Shown here: positions 14,799-24,014 of the stretch, in pieces
Layout of the letters: each line of letters starts with the position of its first letter
How positions within the stretch are numbered: position 1 is the stretch's first letter
Source of the DNA: Thermodesulfovibrionia bacterium
Lineage (GTDB): Bacteria > Nitrospirota > Thermodesulfovibrionia > UBA6902
DNA: 42,883 nucleotides
Direction of reading: 5' to 3'
Assembly: GCA_945786855.1 (NCBI GenBank)
Contig: CALZGI010000015.1
Coordinates: 1-42,883, forward strand
Translations under genes and position numbers: made by a program
Notes under the pieces: generated by a model
Database searches by the model: none
What the model saw: the letters and a program-made list of their open reading frames with translations, nothing else
Told to the model about the DNA's origin: nothing

Positions 14799-16105
14799 GG
14801 TTTCACCTGAGATTTTGCAAGCCTCATAAACTGTACCATAGGTCTTTTCGCCGGGCATACATAGGCACATGAACCACACTCAAAACAGTCAAAGAGATTA
14901 TTGTCTTTCGCGTCTTCGAAAAACCCTTTCTCAGAATAGATGCTCAATATTGATGGATTGAGTCCCATGGGACAGACATCTATACAGCTTCCGCACCTGA
15001 TACATGCCGAATACTCATCGGAAGATACATATTCATCTTGAGCAAGTACAAGAATTCCCGAAGTACCCTTTACCACGGGTACATCAAGGGTCCATTGTGC
15101 AAACCCCATCATCGGGCCTCCCGATATGACCTTGACGGCACCCTCCACAAGACCTCCACACTGCTCGATTACATCTTTCATGAGCGTCCCGATCCGAACC
15201 ATCATATTGGCAGGTTCTTTTATCCCCGTTCCGGTCACCGTCACAACCCTTTCGATCAAAGGCTTCCCATAACGAACTGCTTCATAGACTGCAAGTGAAG
15301 TTCCGACATTCTGCACAACAGCGCCAACATCCATGGGAAGCCCCTTGCTCGGGACTTCTCTCCCTTTTATTGCCTTAATCAGCATCTTCTCTGCACCCTG
15401 CGGATATTTTATCTCTAAGGGCCATACTTCTATATTTGATTCGCCCGATACGGCAGACCGCATAGCCTCTATGGCATCAGGCTTATTCTCCTCAATCCCG
15501 ATATGTCCTTCTTTCACCCCGAGCGACCTCATTATAATTTTCAGGCCTTCTACAACTTCCTTTGCATGCTCTACCATGAGTCTGTGATCGGCAGTCAGGT
15601 ACGGTTCACATTCCGCTCCATTAATAATGACCGTATCTATCGTTTTTTCCTTTGGCGGAGAAAGCTTGACATTCGTTGGAAAGGCAGCGCCTCCCATACC
15701 GACAATCCCGGCATCTTTTACCATGGCCTTAATATCTTCTGCAGAGAGGTTCATATAGTCCGGATTTTCCGTGAACTGAACAGCTTCATCCTTTCCATCA
15801 CTCTCAATAACAATTGACTGCACCATCTTACCCGCTGAAGTCGGAAAGTCAGCGATTGCTATAACTTTTCCCGAAATGGATGAATGAACGGGCGATGAGA
15901 CAAACCCTGTGGTAACGCCGATAACCTGTCCTCTCCTGACTTCATCACCGATGCTTACTTCCGGTTTCGCAGGCGCTCCAATGTGCTGGCTGACAGGAAC
16001 TACAATTCTTTCAGGCAGGTGTGCTTGAGTGATCGATTTCTCTGAGGCCAGGTCTTTGTGGTACTGTGGATGAATCCCTCTTTCAAACGTAGCAATTTTA
16101 CTCAT
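14795..16105 (-). CDS. rnfC: Rnf complex subunit C, NADH/FMN-binding
   Basis: 436 residues from ATG 16105, which has GAGGAA about 7 nt upstream. An in-frame TTG at 16138 is less likely. It has an N-terminal biotinyl/lipoyl-like region (HIGAPAKPEVSIGDEVRRGQVIG), a Gly-rich nucleotide/FMN site (GIVGMGGAAFPTNVK) and SLBB-type segments. Two [4Fe-4S] motifs, CIRCGSCIDVCP (about 368) and CFECGSCAYVCP (about 407), end the protein. RnfC takes electrons to or from NAD(H). It is the first gene of rnfCDGEAB. Confidence 0.97.
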   Translation of the reverse strand: MSKIATFERGIHPQYHKDLASEKSITQAHLPERIVVPVSQHIGAPAKPEVSIGDEVRRGQVIGVTTGFVSSPVHSSISGKVIAIADFPTSAGKMVQSIVIESDGKDEAVQFTENPDYMNLSAEDIKAMVKDAGIVGMGGAAFPTNVKLSPPKEKTIDTVIINGAECEPYLTADHRLMVEHAKEVVEGLKIIMRSLGVKEGHIGIEENKPDAIEAMRSAVSGESNIEVWPLEIKYPQGAEKMLIKAIKGREVPSKGLPMDVGAVVQNVGTSLAVYEAVRYGKPLIERVVTVTGTGIKEPANMMVRIGTLMKDVIEQCGGLVEGAVKVISGGPMMGFAQWTLDVPVVKGTSGILVLAQDEYVSSDEYSACIRCGSCIDVCPMGLNPSILSIYSEKGFFEDAKDNNLFDCFECGSCAYVCPAKRPMVQFMRLAKSQVKP

Positions 16106-16423
16106 TAAAGGTTCCTCAGTTAAAAAACCGTTTTCCAAACGCCTTATAAAGTTTTACTTATATGATTATAAATTCTACTTTTCGCGGAGAATTCTTATCA
16201 AACGTATATTGATAACATTTCCAAATTTTTATGTCAACAAGAAACAGAATATTAAATAATTTCATCAAACTATTTTATTTCGCCACGGAAAAATTGTTTA
16301 ATTTTTCGTTTAATTTAAAGTGCCTCCTGTTCATCAGCCTGTGGCAATGCAAAACAAAAATACTCATTAGCATTTTTCTTGCCAGTTACTTTACATGGTA
16401 TACACTGTGTGATAGACTAGGGT
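16106..16423. other. Divergent promoter region between rnfC and lptC
   Basis: A 318-nt AT-rich gap with no convincing gene. On the minus strand a perfect TATAAT (16165-16170) could be the -10 of the rnf operon, without a well-placed -35. On the plus strand TTTACA (16390-16395), a 17-nt spacer and TAGACT (16413-16418) lead straight to the lptC ATG. A 66-codon open frame at 16231-16431 has no Shine-Dalgarno and looks non-coding. Confidence 0.55.
16390..16418 (+). promoter_or_regulatory. Putative promoter of lptC
   Basis: TTTACA, 17 nt, TAGACT. The -10 ends 5 nt before the lptC ATG, so the transcript would have essentially no leader. Confidence 0.4.
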
Positions 16424-16942
16424 ATGATTAAGGGTAAATTTATCTGGATTCTATCTGCAATCCTGGTAATTATTATTCTTGCAATACTGTCTTATAATGA
16501 GAATGCCGTGCGAATTTCCCCATCGTTTCAGACTTCTTCTATGGAAAATATGTACTTAAAACATAAAGAGGGAGGCCACGTCAAATGGGAACTTTCATCA
16601 AACCGTGCAATCCTGCCGGAAGGGAAGAAATCGGTCCATCTTGACACAATAGCTTTAAAGATAAATCATGTCCCGGAAATACATCTCACCAGCGGCAGCG
16701 GTATTTACGATATTGAAAATGAGAATGTTATCCTGAACAAATCCGTAGAACTGAATATGAAGGATGCAAAGTTTACAACTGAAACTCTTCACTGGAACAG
16801 CAAGGCCGAGCTCATAAATACCGACGACGATGTAAAATTTATCGGGAGCAATTTTCTGATTACCGGTTCCGGTCTTACCGCTAAAGTTGAAAAGGAAAAA
16901 GTAAGGATTATAAAAGATGTCAAAGCTATTTATTATCGTTAA
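16424..16942 (+). CDS. lptC: LPS export protein LptC
   Basis: 172 residues. One N-terminal membrane helix (about 6-23) is followed by a beta-rich domain: MENMYLKHKEGGHVKWELSSNRAILPEGKKSVHL, then GSGIYDIENENVILNKSVELN, then FIGSNFLITGSGLTAKVEKEKVRIIKDVKAIY. This is the LptC/YrbK pattern: an inner-membrane bitopic protein that passes LPS from LptBFG to LptA. It overlaps lptA by 26 nt. It is the first gene of lptC-lptA-lptB-rpoN-hpf-rapZ. Confidence 0.93.
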   Translation: MIKGKFIWILSAILVIIILAILSYNENAVRISPSFQTSSMENMYLKHKEGGHVKWELSSNRAILPEGKKSVHLDTIALKINHVPEIHLTSGSGIYDIENENVILNKSVELNMKDAKFTTETLHWNSKAELINTDDDVKFIGSNFLITGSGLTAKVEKEKVRIIKDVKAIYYR

Positions 16943-17396
16943 TATCGCTATAACATTCCTAGTCGTTCACGTACCTGCTTTTGCAGCAAATGAAATTCTA
17001 AAACCGGAAAAAGCTCCCATCATAATTACTTCTCAGTCCCTTACTGCGGATAATAAAAACAGCACCGCTGTTTTTGAAGGTTCTGTTATCGCAAGGACTG
17101 ACAACATCACAATGTACTCAGACAGAATGACTGTCTACTATGATAATTCTGCGGGAAAAGTGAATAAAATACATGCCGTCGGGAATGTTAAGGTAAACCA
17201 GGAAGAAAGAGCATTATTTTCGGACGAAGCCCTGTACCTTGAAACAGAACAGAAAATTATTTTTACGGGAAACCCGAAAGCAGTCGAGGGTGAAAACGTT
17301 ATCAGCGGCAAAGAAATAATTTTCTATCTAAAAGACAGCCGGGCAGAAGTCAAAGAAAGCAGAGTAGTCCTGCAGAATAAGCAGGGAATGGACTGA
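16917..17396 (+). CDS. lptA: LPS transport periplasmic protein LptA (OstA-like)
   Basis: 159 residues with signal peptide 1-23 (cleaved near AFAAN). The OstA-like jellyroll is visible: IIITSQSLTADNKNSTAVFEGSVIARTDNITMYSDRMTVYY, then IHAVGNVKVNQEERALFSDEALY, then GENVISGKEIIFYLKDSRAEV. LptA forms the periplasmic bridge that carries LPS to the outer membrane. It has an AAGGA Shine-Dalgarno inside lptC and overlaps lptB by 1 nt (TGATG). Confidence 0.94.
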   Translation: MSKLFIIVNIAITFLVVHVPAFAANEILKPEKAPIIITSQSLTADNKNSTAVFEGSVIARTDNITMYSDRMTVYYDNSAGKVNKIHAVGNVKVNQEERALFSDEALYLETEQKIIFTGNPKAVEGENVISGKEIIFYLKDSRAEVKESRVVLQNKQGMD

Positions 17397-18118
17397 TGCA
17401 TTCTCTGGAAGTGAAGGGGCTCAAAAAAAGTTACAGCGGGAAACCGGTAGTCACGGACATCAGCCTGAATATAAGTTCGGGAGAAATTGTTGGACTTCTC
17501 GGCCCCAATGGTGCGGGCAAGACAACAACATTCTATATGATCCTCGGGCTTATACACCCCGATTTTGGAAACATTAGCCTCGATGGCAAAGATCTCAGCA
17601 ACTCCCCGATGTATAAACGTGCCAGGAAGGGTATCGGATACCTTCCGCAGGAAGCATCTATTTTCAGAAAATTGAAGGTTGAAGAGAATATAGAAGCGGT
17701 TCTGGAAATAACAGACATCGACAGGAATGCTAAAAAGGAAAAGCTTGAAAACATCCTTCGTGAGTTTAACCTGTCTTCCATATCAAAAAGTTACGGGTAT
17801 CACCTGTCCGGCGGCGAACGAAGGAAAGTGGAAATTGCACGGGCCATTGCCGTTGATCCCGTATTTATTCTTCTCGATGAGCCCTTTGCCGGAATTGACC
17901 CCCTGGCAGTGAATGAATTAAAAAACACATTAAGACAGCTGACAGACAGGGGGATTGGCCTCATTATAACCGATCATAATGTACGAGAGACTTTATCTAT
18001 AACTGACAGGGCATATATAATAAACGATGGGAAAATTCTGGCCCATGGATTGCCGACGGACCTTATCAGCAACGAGTTAGTGAAAAAAAGTTATCTTGGA
18101 GAAGGATTCAGACTATAA
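17396..18118 (+). CDS. lptB: LPS export ABC transporter ATPase LptB
   Basis: 240 residues. Walker A is GPNGAGKT (36-43), the signature is LSGGERRKVEIARA and Walker B is FILLDEPFAGIDP. The Q-loop is GYLPQEASIFRKL, and the H-loop region is ITDHNVRE. It powers LPS extraction with LptF and LptG, whose genes are elsewhere. It overlaps rpoN by 1 nt (TAATG). Confidence 0.97.
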   Translation: MHSLEVKGLKKSYSGKPVVTDISLNISSGEIVGLLGPNGAGKTTTFYMILGLIHPDFGNISLDGKDLSNSPMYKRARKGIGYLPQEASIFRKLKVEENIEAVLEITDIDRNAKKEKLENILREFNLSSISKSYGYHLSGGERRKVEIARAIAVDPVFILLDEPFAGIDPLAVNELKNTLRQLTDRGIGLIITDHNVRETLSITDRAYIINDGKILAHGLPTDLISNELVKKSYLGEGFRL

Positions 18119-19563
18119 TGGCACACGAACAGAGACTGGAACTTAAACTTTCCCAGAAGTTAATTCTGACACCGCAACTGCAGCAGTCAATCAAACTTCT
18201 GCAATTGCCGCTCCTGGAACTGACTCAGGACATCAACCAGGAACTTATGAACAATCCCCTGCTCGAGGAAAGCATTGAAAAGGAAAGTGACGGTAAAAAT
18301 GAACAGCAGGGAACATCAATGGATGAAGAATCATTTCGTGACCCCTCTGATTATGCGGAAGCCCCCCTGGAAAAATTATTTGGATTTACTACGGACAACT
18401 ACTTTGAAGAAAGAGAGAGCGACGGGAGAGATTTCGGTTATTTTACCGAAGGGACTGAAGAAACCACTTCTCCCTTTGAACGAAACAGAAGCAAGACAGA
18501 TTTTTACGAGCACCTTCTCTGGCAGCTTAGACTGTCGTCCACTTCAGATGATATTCGAAAAACTGCTGAAGTCATCATCAATAACCTGGACGATTATGGT
18601 TATCTGCAGTCATCGCTTGATGAGATAGCTAACCAGGCAGACGTAGACTCAGCGACGGCAGAAGAATCTCTGAAATTTGTGCAGGGCCTGGATCCTGCTG
18701 GAGTGGGATCAAGAAATCTTCAGGAATGTCTGCTCGCCCAGCTGCCTCCTCTCAACCTTCAGGGCACTCTCGTGGAACAAATACTAACAGACGGCTTTGC
18801 CGAGCTTGAGAGGAAAAAATACAAACAGCTTTCTACAAAACTGAAGACATCTCTGGATGAAATATTTTCTGCCGTCAAGATTATAGAGGGGCTCGAACCC
18901 AGACCTGGCAGAAATTACTCCAGTGACGAACCTGTGCACATTTATCCCGATGTATATGTTGAAGAGTCGGAAGGGCATTTTATAATCACCTTAAACGATG
19001 AAGGGGTCCCCAGGCTCCGGCTCTCAAATTACTATAGAAAATTACTGGCGAACAAAAAATCTCTGGGACCTGAGGAGAAACAGTTCCTTGAAGAAAAACT
19101 GCGTTCTGCCATATGGCTCTTAAAAAGCCTTGACCAGAGAAATAAGACGATCTACAGAGTGACCGAAAGCATTCTGAAGTTTCAGGATGATTTTTTCAGG
19201 AGAGGGCAGAAGTATCTAAAGCCCCTTAACCTCAGAGATGTAGCAGAAGATTTAGGCATGCACGAGAGCACCATCAGCAGAGTTACCTCTAATAAATATA
19301 TCCAGTGTCCTCAGGGACTCCTCAACTTCAGGTATTTTTTCAGCAATGCCATCCCTTCTGCAACAGGGGAAATGTCTTCGTCTATAGTAAAAGACATTAT
19401 CAGGGATATTATTTCAAATGAAAATCCGCAGGAGCCTCTGAATGACCAGAAAATTGTAGACTTGCTAAAAAGCAAAGGGATAAATGTTGCTCGCAGGACA
19501 ACAGCCAAATACAGGGAAGAACTTAAGATCCCGTCCCATTTGAAGCGAAAAAAGTGGTTTTGA
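18118..19563 (+). CDS. rpoN: RNA polymerase sigma-54 factor
   Basis: 481 residues. Region I is Gln/Leu-rich (LELKLSQKLILTPQLQQSIKLLQLPLLEL). The acidic region II spans about 50-115, followed by the core-binding domain. A helix-turn-helix lies at LRDVAEDLGMHESTISRVTSNKYIQCPQG, and the RpoN box is ARRTTAKYREELKIPS near the C-terminus. It directs transcription from -24/-12 promoters with enhancer-binding proteins. The lptB-rpoN-hpf-rapZ order is conserved in many Gram-negatives. Confidence 0.98.
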   Translation: MAHEQRLELKLSQKLILTPQLQQSIKLLQLPLLELTQDINQELMNNPLLEESIEKESDGKNEQQGTSMDEESFRDPSDYAEAPLEKLFGFTTDNYFEERESDGRDFGYFTEGTEETTSPFERNRSKTDFYEHLLWQLRLSSTSDDIRKTAEVIINNLDDYGYLQSSLDEIANQADVDSATAEESLKFVQGLDPAGVGSRNLQECLLAQLPPLNLQGTLVEQILTDGFAELERKKYKQLSTKLKTSLDEIFSAVKIIEGLEPRPGRNYSSDEPVHIYPDVYVEESEGHFIITLNDEGVPRLRLSNYYRKLLANKKSLGPEEKQFLEEKLRSAIWLLKSLDQRNKTIYRVTESILKFQDDFFRRGQKYLKPLNLRDVAEDLGMHESTISRVTSNKYIQCPQGLLNFRYFFSNAIPSATGEMSSSIVKDIIRDIISNENPQEPLNDQKIVDLLKSKGINVARRTTAKYREELKIPSHLKRKKWF

Positions 19564-19655
19564 ACGGACTATCGATTGCTGATTCGTCCATGTACTTTTA
19601 TTCTTATACTGCTGCCGGGTAACGAATACTTTTACACCATTTAAGGGAGGAGCAC

Positions 19656-20171
19656 ATGAATATAATTATTAACTGCAGGCACATGGACCTCACGGAAAAT
19701 CTCAAGGACTACGCCGAAGAAAAATTAGGGAAGTTCAGAAAATATCTCGGAAACATCGCGGAAACAAATGTGACGTTAAGTGTTGAAAAATACAGGCACA
19801 AGGCAGAGGTCCTCCTGAAAGTCAACGGTTCACTCTTACAGGCTGAAAGCACCACGGGAGAGATGTATTCATCCATTGATGACGTAGTGGAAAAGCTCGC
19901 ACGACAGGTCAGAAAGCACAAGGAAAAAAATGTTTCCCTCAGAAAAAATAAGAGCAAGGCAGAGTCTCTTCCTGAAACTGAAGACTCCCCGCCGGCGATT
20001 ATTAAAAATAAGACCTACAATATCAAGCCCATGAGTGTAGAAGAAGCTGCCATGCAGATGGACCTGATGGGCAGGGATTTCTTTGTGTTTACAAATGCAT
20101 CATCAGGAGATTTTAACGTCTTATATAAAAGAAATGACGGAAATTTCGGACTCATTGAACCAATAAAGTGA
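19656..20171 (+). CDS. hpf: Ribosome hibernation-promoting factor, long form
   Basis: 171 residues with GGGAGGAG Shine-Dalgarno. The N-terminal domain (1-95, MNIIINCRHMDLTENLKDYAEEKLGKF) binds the 30S subunit. The C-terminal domain (about 112-171, KNKTYNIKPMSVEEAAMQMDLMGRDFFVFTNASSG) is the dimerisation domain of long HPF, which pairs ribosomes into 100S particles. It lies 92 nt after rpoN and overlaps rapZ by 4 nt. ptsN, often found here, is absent. Confidence 0.97.
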   Translation: MNIIINCRHMDLTENLKDYAEEKLGKFRKYLGNIAETNVTLSVEKYRHKAEVLLKVNGSLLQAESTTGEMYSSIDDVVEKLARQVRKHKEKNVSLRKNKSKAESLPETEDSPPAIIKNKTYNIKPMSVEEAAMQMDLMGRDFFVFTNASSGDFNVLYKRNDGNFGLIEPIK

Positions 20172-21043
20172 GAGGTCCCAAAAAAAACCAGCTTTTTACT
20201 GTCATCCTGACAGGGGTCTCAGGATCTGGGAAAACAGTTGCCCTGAATGCCTTTGAAGACGGCGGTTTTTTTTGTGTAGATAATCTTCCCCTCCCGCTCA
20301 TGGAAACCTTTGTCAATCTGAGCAACAAAACTCCGACCATATCAAAAATTGCCATTGGGATGGATATCAGAGACAGAAAGCTCCTGACAGATTTCTCAAA
20401 GGCTCTTTCGAGCTTAAGCGAAAAACATAAAATAGAGATAATTTTTCTTGAAGCAGACGAAGATGTTCTGATCAGACGGTTCAAGGAAACACGACGCCCT
20501 CATCCGCTGGGGTATAAGGATTTACGAAAAGCTATCCTGAGAGAAGTAAAGCTGCTCTGCTCTGTTCGTCAGGAAGCCAATACCATCATAGACACTTCAG
20601 CATTAACCCCGCACAATCTCAGAAAATTTATAACCGAGTCATATATTAAGAAGGGGCCGAAAAAAATGACGGTCAGCCTCGTGTCTTTTGGATATAAATA
20701 CGGGATTCCTCCTGAAGCGGATCTTCTCTTTGATGTTCGATTCCTTCCCAATCCTTATTTCATCCCAAATCTTAAAGCATTTCCCGGAACTTCCGCGAAG
20801 GTGAAGAAGTTTGTTCTGTCTCAGGATAGCACAAAGGATTTCTTCGAAAAACTGCTCCCTCTTTTGAATTATATAATCCCGTTGTATGCCCGCGAGGGAA
20901 GGAGCTATCTGACCATTGGAATCGGATGTACAGGAGGAAGGCACAGATCACCGGCTATTGTCCATGAAATCGAGAAAAATTTTAAAAAACAGGAATTCAA
21001 AACTACGGTAGCCCACAGAGACATTGACAATGTATCTCAGTAG
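20168..21043 (+). CDS. rapZ: RapZ / YvcJ-family nucleotide-binding protein
   Basis: 291 residues, GTG start overlapping the hpf stop (GTGA). Walker A is GVSGSGKT (16-23), then FCVDNLPLPLMETF. The C-terminal half has VSFGYKYGIPPEADLLFDVRFLPNPYF and YLTIGIGCTGGRHRSPAIVHEI. In E. coli RapZ targets sRNA GlmZ for decay and controls amino-sugar synthesis. Elsewhere it binds nucleotides and has envelope-related roles. It is the last gene of the lpt-rpoN unit. Confidence 0.97.
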   Translation: MRGPKKNQLFTVILTGVSGSGKTVALNAFEDGGFFCVDNLPLPLMETFVNLSNKTPTISKIAIGMDIRDRKLLTDFSKALSSLSEKHKIEIIFLEADEDVLIRRFKETRRPHPLGYKDLRKAILREVKLLCSVRQEANTIIDTSALTPHNLRKFITESYIKKGPKKMTVSLVSFGYKYGIPPEADLLFDVRFLPNPYFIPNLKAFPGTSAKVKKFVLSQDSTKDFFEKLLPLLNYIIPLYAREGRSYLTIGIGCTGGRHRSPAIVHEIEKNFKKQEFKTTVAHRDIDNVSQ

Positions 21044-21363
21044 AGCAAAAGTACAAAAGCTCGAAAGTGCGGAAGGAACGGACAGACAGCGAACGTTGCA
21101 GCATCTTGACGTCCTTTGTATACGAAACATACGAATTAGTGAAGCGCCCCGCCTGCAAGGTGGGGCATCAAGATAATATTTTTATGAATGATAATCCAAT
21201 CTGTATTCCCCTCTTTGGCAAAGAGGGCCTGCCTGCCGGTAGGCAGGGTTAGGGGAGATTTGAGAGGTGAACTTTTCATCCCCGTTTGCAAAAAGGGGTA
21301 CTCAAGTTATTTTTCATAAGGCAGCGTTTTTTTCTCTTTTGAACTTTTACTCTTCAGCAGTCT
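21044..21363. other. Intergenic region rapZ-nifS packed with palindromes
   Basis: A 320-nt gap with no gene. It holds four palindromes (annotated separately at 21146-21298). The 65 nt before the cysteine desulfurase start are AT-rich, with no clear promoter or Shine-Dalgarno. Confidence 0.6.
21146..21298. repeat. Cluster of four palindromic elements, one nested
   Basis: (a) GCCCCGCC (21146-21153) / GGTGGGGC (21159-21166). (b) CCCTCTTT (21209-21216) / AAAGAGGG (21220-21227). (c) Directly abutting, CCTGCCT (21228-21234) / AGGCAGG (21241-21247). CCCCT (21208-21212) before b can also pair with AGGGG (21251-21255) after c, so c looks inserted into a larger palindrome. (d) CCCC-G-TTT / AAA-A-GGGG (21280-21298). 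None has the T-run of a good terminator. Hairpin a could slow or end transcription after rapZ. They look like small non-autonomous dispersed repeats. Confidence 0.7.
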
Positions 21364-22512
21364 ATGAATATAAAGATGGCCCATCACACTAAAATCATCT
21401 ACCTTGACAATAACGCCACTACTCCTGTCGCACCTGAAGTCTCCAGTACAATTGCCCTATGTCTCAGACATAATTTCGGAAACCCTTCAAGTTCCCATCC
21501 ATTTGGAGAAATGGCAAAGAATGCTGTAGAGACCGGGCGGCAACAGGTAGCAATCCTGATTCATGCAAAAGGTGAAGAAATAATATTCACTTCGGGCGGA
21601 ACGGAGGCAAACAATATGGCCATACTCGGGACAGCGCTGCGTTTTAAAAAAGGCCATATAATTTCATCCTCAATTGAGCATCCCTCTGTAATGCAGCCAT
21701 TAAAACATCTTGAATCCCTCGGTTTTCAGATTTCTTATGTCCCTGTTGATAAATATGGAATAATCGACCCTGAGGATATAAAAAAAGAAATCAGAAGAGA
21801 CACGATTCTCATAACCATCATGCATTCCAACAATGAAACCGGCAGTATCCAGCCGATAGCAGAAGCGGGGAAGATAGCCCGGAGCAGTAACATAATTTTC
21901 CATTGTGACGCCGCCCAGTCTGTGGGGAAAGTGCCTGTGAATGTAAAAAGATTAAATGTTGATCTTCTGACAATTGTGTCGCACAAATTTTACGGACCGA
22001 AAGGAGTCGGTGCACTGTATGTGAAGAGCGGGACAGATCTGAAAAAAATTCTTTACGGTGCTTCTCATGAGAGAGGGATGAGGCCGGGTACGGAGAATGT
22101 TGCGGGAATCGTCGGACTGGGAGAAGCATGCAGTCTAGCACGCAAGGAATTAAAGGACCGGGTCAGCGGCATGAAATATTTATCAGGATTATTATATGAA
22201 AAGCTGCACAGGGACATCCCCGGCATTACATTGAACGGGCATCGGACAAAGCGTCTGCCGAACACATTAAACCTTTCCTTTCCCAATGTATCGGGAGCAC
22301 ATTTGCTGGATAAGTTGAAAAATGAGATCGCTGCCTCAACAGGGTCTGCCTGTCACGAAGGAGGACACACTCCTTCCTCTGTCTTAAAGGCTATGGGTCT
22401 CAGTGATGCCGAGGCACTCTCGGCACTGCGGTTGAGTCTGGGAAGGACTACTACGGAGAGGCAGATAGAGAAAGCATTCAGGGCTATTGCACGAGCCTGC
22501 AGGAACCTCTGA
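21364..22512 (+). CDS. Cysteine desulfurase, NifS/IscS family
   Basis: 382 residues, class V PLP aminotransferase fold. YLDNNATTPV is near the start, then FTSGGTEANNMAILG and HCDAAQSVGK. The PLP lysine is Lys208 in SHKFYGPKG. The catalytic loop is STGSACHEGG with Cys330. It takes sulfur from cysteine for Fe-S clusters or other thio-cofactors. No iscU, iscR or nifU is adjacent, so I cannot say which scaffold it serves. The ATG at 21376 (MAHHTK) is an alternative start. Its 3' end overlaps the convergent M16 peptidase gene by 29 bp. Confidence 0.93.
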   Translation: MNIKMAHHTKIIYLDNNATTPVAPEVSSTIALCLRHNFGNPSSSHPFGEMAKNAVETGRQQVAILIHAKGEEIIFTSGGTEANNMAILGTALRFKKGHIISSSIEHPSVMQPLKHLESLGFQISYVPVDKYGIIDPEDIKKEIRRDTILITIMHSNNETGSIQPIAEAGKIARSSNIIFHCDAAQSVGKVPVNVKRLNVDLLTIVSHKFYGPKGVGALYVKSGTDLKKILYGASHERGMRPGTENVAGIVGLGEACSLARKELKDRVSGMKYLSGLLYEKLHRDIPGITLNGHRTKRLPNTLNLSFPNVSGAHLLDKLKNEIAASTGSACHEGGHTPSSVLKAMGLSDAEALSALRLSLGRTTTERQIEKAFRAIARACRNL

Positions 22513-23740
22513 GATTATTCTCTGTTATAGGTCCATAAACAGTCAGCGCAAAGGGATTGTCCCCTGTAAGCCTCCGGGCAAGGTCCCTGACATCATCAAG
22601 GCTGACAGACTCGACCATTTCGATCACTTCCGCAGGTGAGTAATAGTGCCCATAGTAAATTTCCTGTTTTGCAATATTCGTCATTTTGTTACTTGTTGAC
22701 TCAAGAGCAAGAATAAGATTGCCTTTCAGCTGGGCCTTGGCCCTCATGACTTCTTCTGCCGTAACGGAATTGGGAAGGTCCCTCATCTCGTCTACGGTAA
22801 TATTAATGACCTCATTGACATGTTTCCTGTCCGTGCCTGCATACACAGCCCACAGCCCCGTATCTAAATATGCGACATGATAGGAATAAATAGAGTAGAC
22901 CAGGCCCCTCTTCTCCCTTATATTCTGAAACAATCTGGAACTTATGCCGGACCCGAGAATGGCGTTCAGCAAATGCATCGTATATCTGTCCATGCTTTTA
23001 TAGGGCAGGCCTTTGAGTCCAAGACATATATGTGATTCTGACAGTTCTTTTGTAATGACGTTTACTGATCCCTCATGATTCGTAAAACCGTTGTGTTTCG
23101 GCTCTTCTTTCCTCTCAAGAGCCCCGAGGGAACCTTCCAGATGATCGAGGAGTCGTGCCTCATCAAATTTCCCGCTGCAGGACACAACAATATTCTCAGC
23201 GCCATAAAAGTTCTTTATGTGATCAACAAGATCATTTCTGCTGAATTTTTGTATTGTCTCAAGTTTCCCGAGGACAGACTGTCCAAGCCCTTGGTCACCC
23301 CATATATGCCTGCTGAATAAATCATGCACATAGTCAGAGGGATTATCTTCCACCATCTTAATTTCTTCGAACACTATATTCTTTTCTTTCTCAATATCAT
23401 TCTCGGGGAAGGTTGAGTGCATTAACAGGTCAGTTAACAGATCCAGTGCCTGCTCCATATATTCATCAAGAACTTTCACATAATAAAGAGTGTACTCCGA
23501 GGAGGTAAGGGCATTTAATTCTCCACCGAGAGAATCAATTTCAGTAGCAATGTCCTGGGCCGTACGGTCTTTTGTTCCTTTAAAAAACATGTGCTCAAGA
23601 AAGTGGGAAATGCCACTCTTTTCCGGCAGTTCATTGCGCGCCCCTACCCTTACCCATATGCCGATACAGACTGAACGGATTTCTCGGGCTGTTTCCATGA
23701 GAACCGGAATGTTATTTCCCAGGCATGCTTTTTTGTACAT
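22484..23740 (-). CDS. M16 family zinc peptidase
   Basis: 418 residues. The inverted zinc motif HxxEH is His46-Phe-Leu-Glu49-His50 in GISHFLEHMFFKGT. The distal acidic ligand lies in IEKEKNIVFEEIKMVEDNPSDY. The C-terminal half has SSRLFQNIREKRGLVYSIYSY, the R/Y motif of the inactive-like second domain. The length fits a mitochondrial-processing-peptidase-like single-chain bacterial M16B enzyme that acts as a dimer. The rpsO-pnp-M16 order is conserved across many phyla. The 274 nt between pnp and this gene hold no convincing gene. Confidence 0.95.
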   Translation of the reverse strand: MYKKACLGNNIPVLMETAREIRSVCIGIWVRVGARNELPEKSGISHFLEHMFFKGTKDRTAQDIATEIDSLGGELNALTSSEYTLYYVKVLDEYMEQALDLLTDLLMHSTFPENDIEKEKNIVFEEIKMVEDNPSDYVHDLFSRHIWGDQGLGQSVLGKLETIQKFSRNDLVDHIKNFYGAENIVVSCSGKFDEARLLDHLEGSLGALERKEEPKHNGFTNHEGSVNVITKELSESHICLGLKGLPYKSMDRYTMHLLNAILGSGISSRLFQNIREKRGLVYSIYSYHVAYLDTGLWAVYAGTDRKHVNEVINITVDEMRDLPNSVTAEEVMRAKAQLKGNLILALESTSNKMTNIAKQEIYYGHYYSPAEVIEMVESVSLDDVRDLARRLTGDNPFALTVYGPITENNLRGSCRLVQ

Positions 23741-24014
23741 TGTCTATATTTCGTACTTCAGGATTATCGGTTTCTCAGTATTTCCTGCATATACTGAATT
23801 GTAACTGAATACTGTAATCTTCACAAGGGCTGACAGAAAAGCGCTTCCGTTTTTCAGTTCCTTCCCCTATGAGATGAATGTGTATTGGTTTGAACACATA
23901 CATGTTGAGATTGGTGCGAATCAGAAGTCTGCTAAAGATTATATAAGAAGGTTGTGACAGCTCCTGCAGATGCATTCATATGTGCTCTCTGTATGAAGGA
24001 ACATTTACGCGGCG

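Noticed and set aside
16120-16138. TTG start of rnfC at 16138
   Set aside because: ATG 16105 has a good GAGGAA at the right spacing and matches the usual RnfC N-terminus.
16231-16431. 66-codon plus-strand open frame before lptC
   Set aside because: AT-rich, no Shine-Dalgarno, no recognisable protein pattern, and it overlaps the lptC promoter and start.
23775-23975. 66-codon minus-strand frame between pnp and the M16 gene
   Set aside because: No Shine-Dalgarno, biased composition and no family resemblance; it overlaps the M16 start region.
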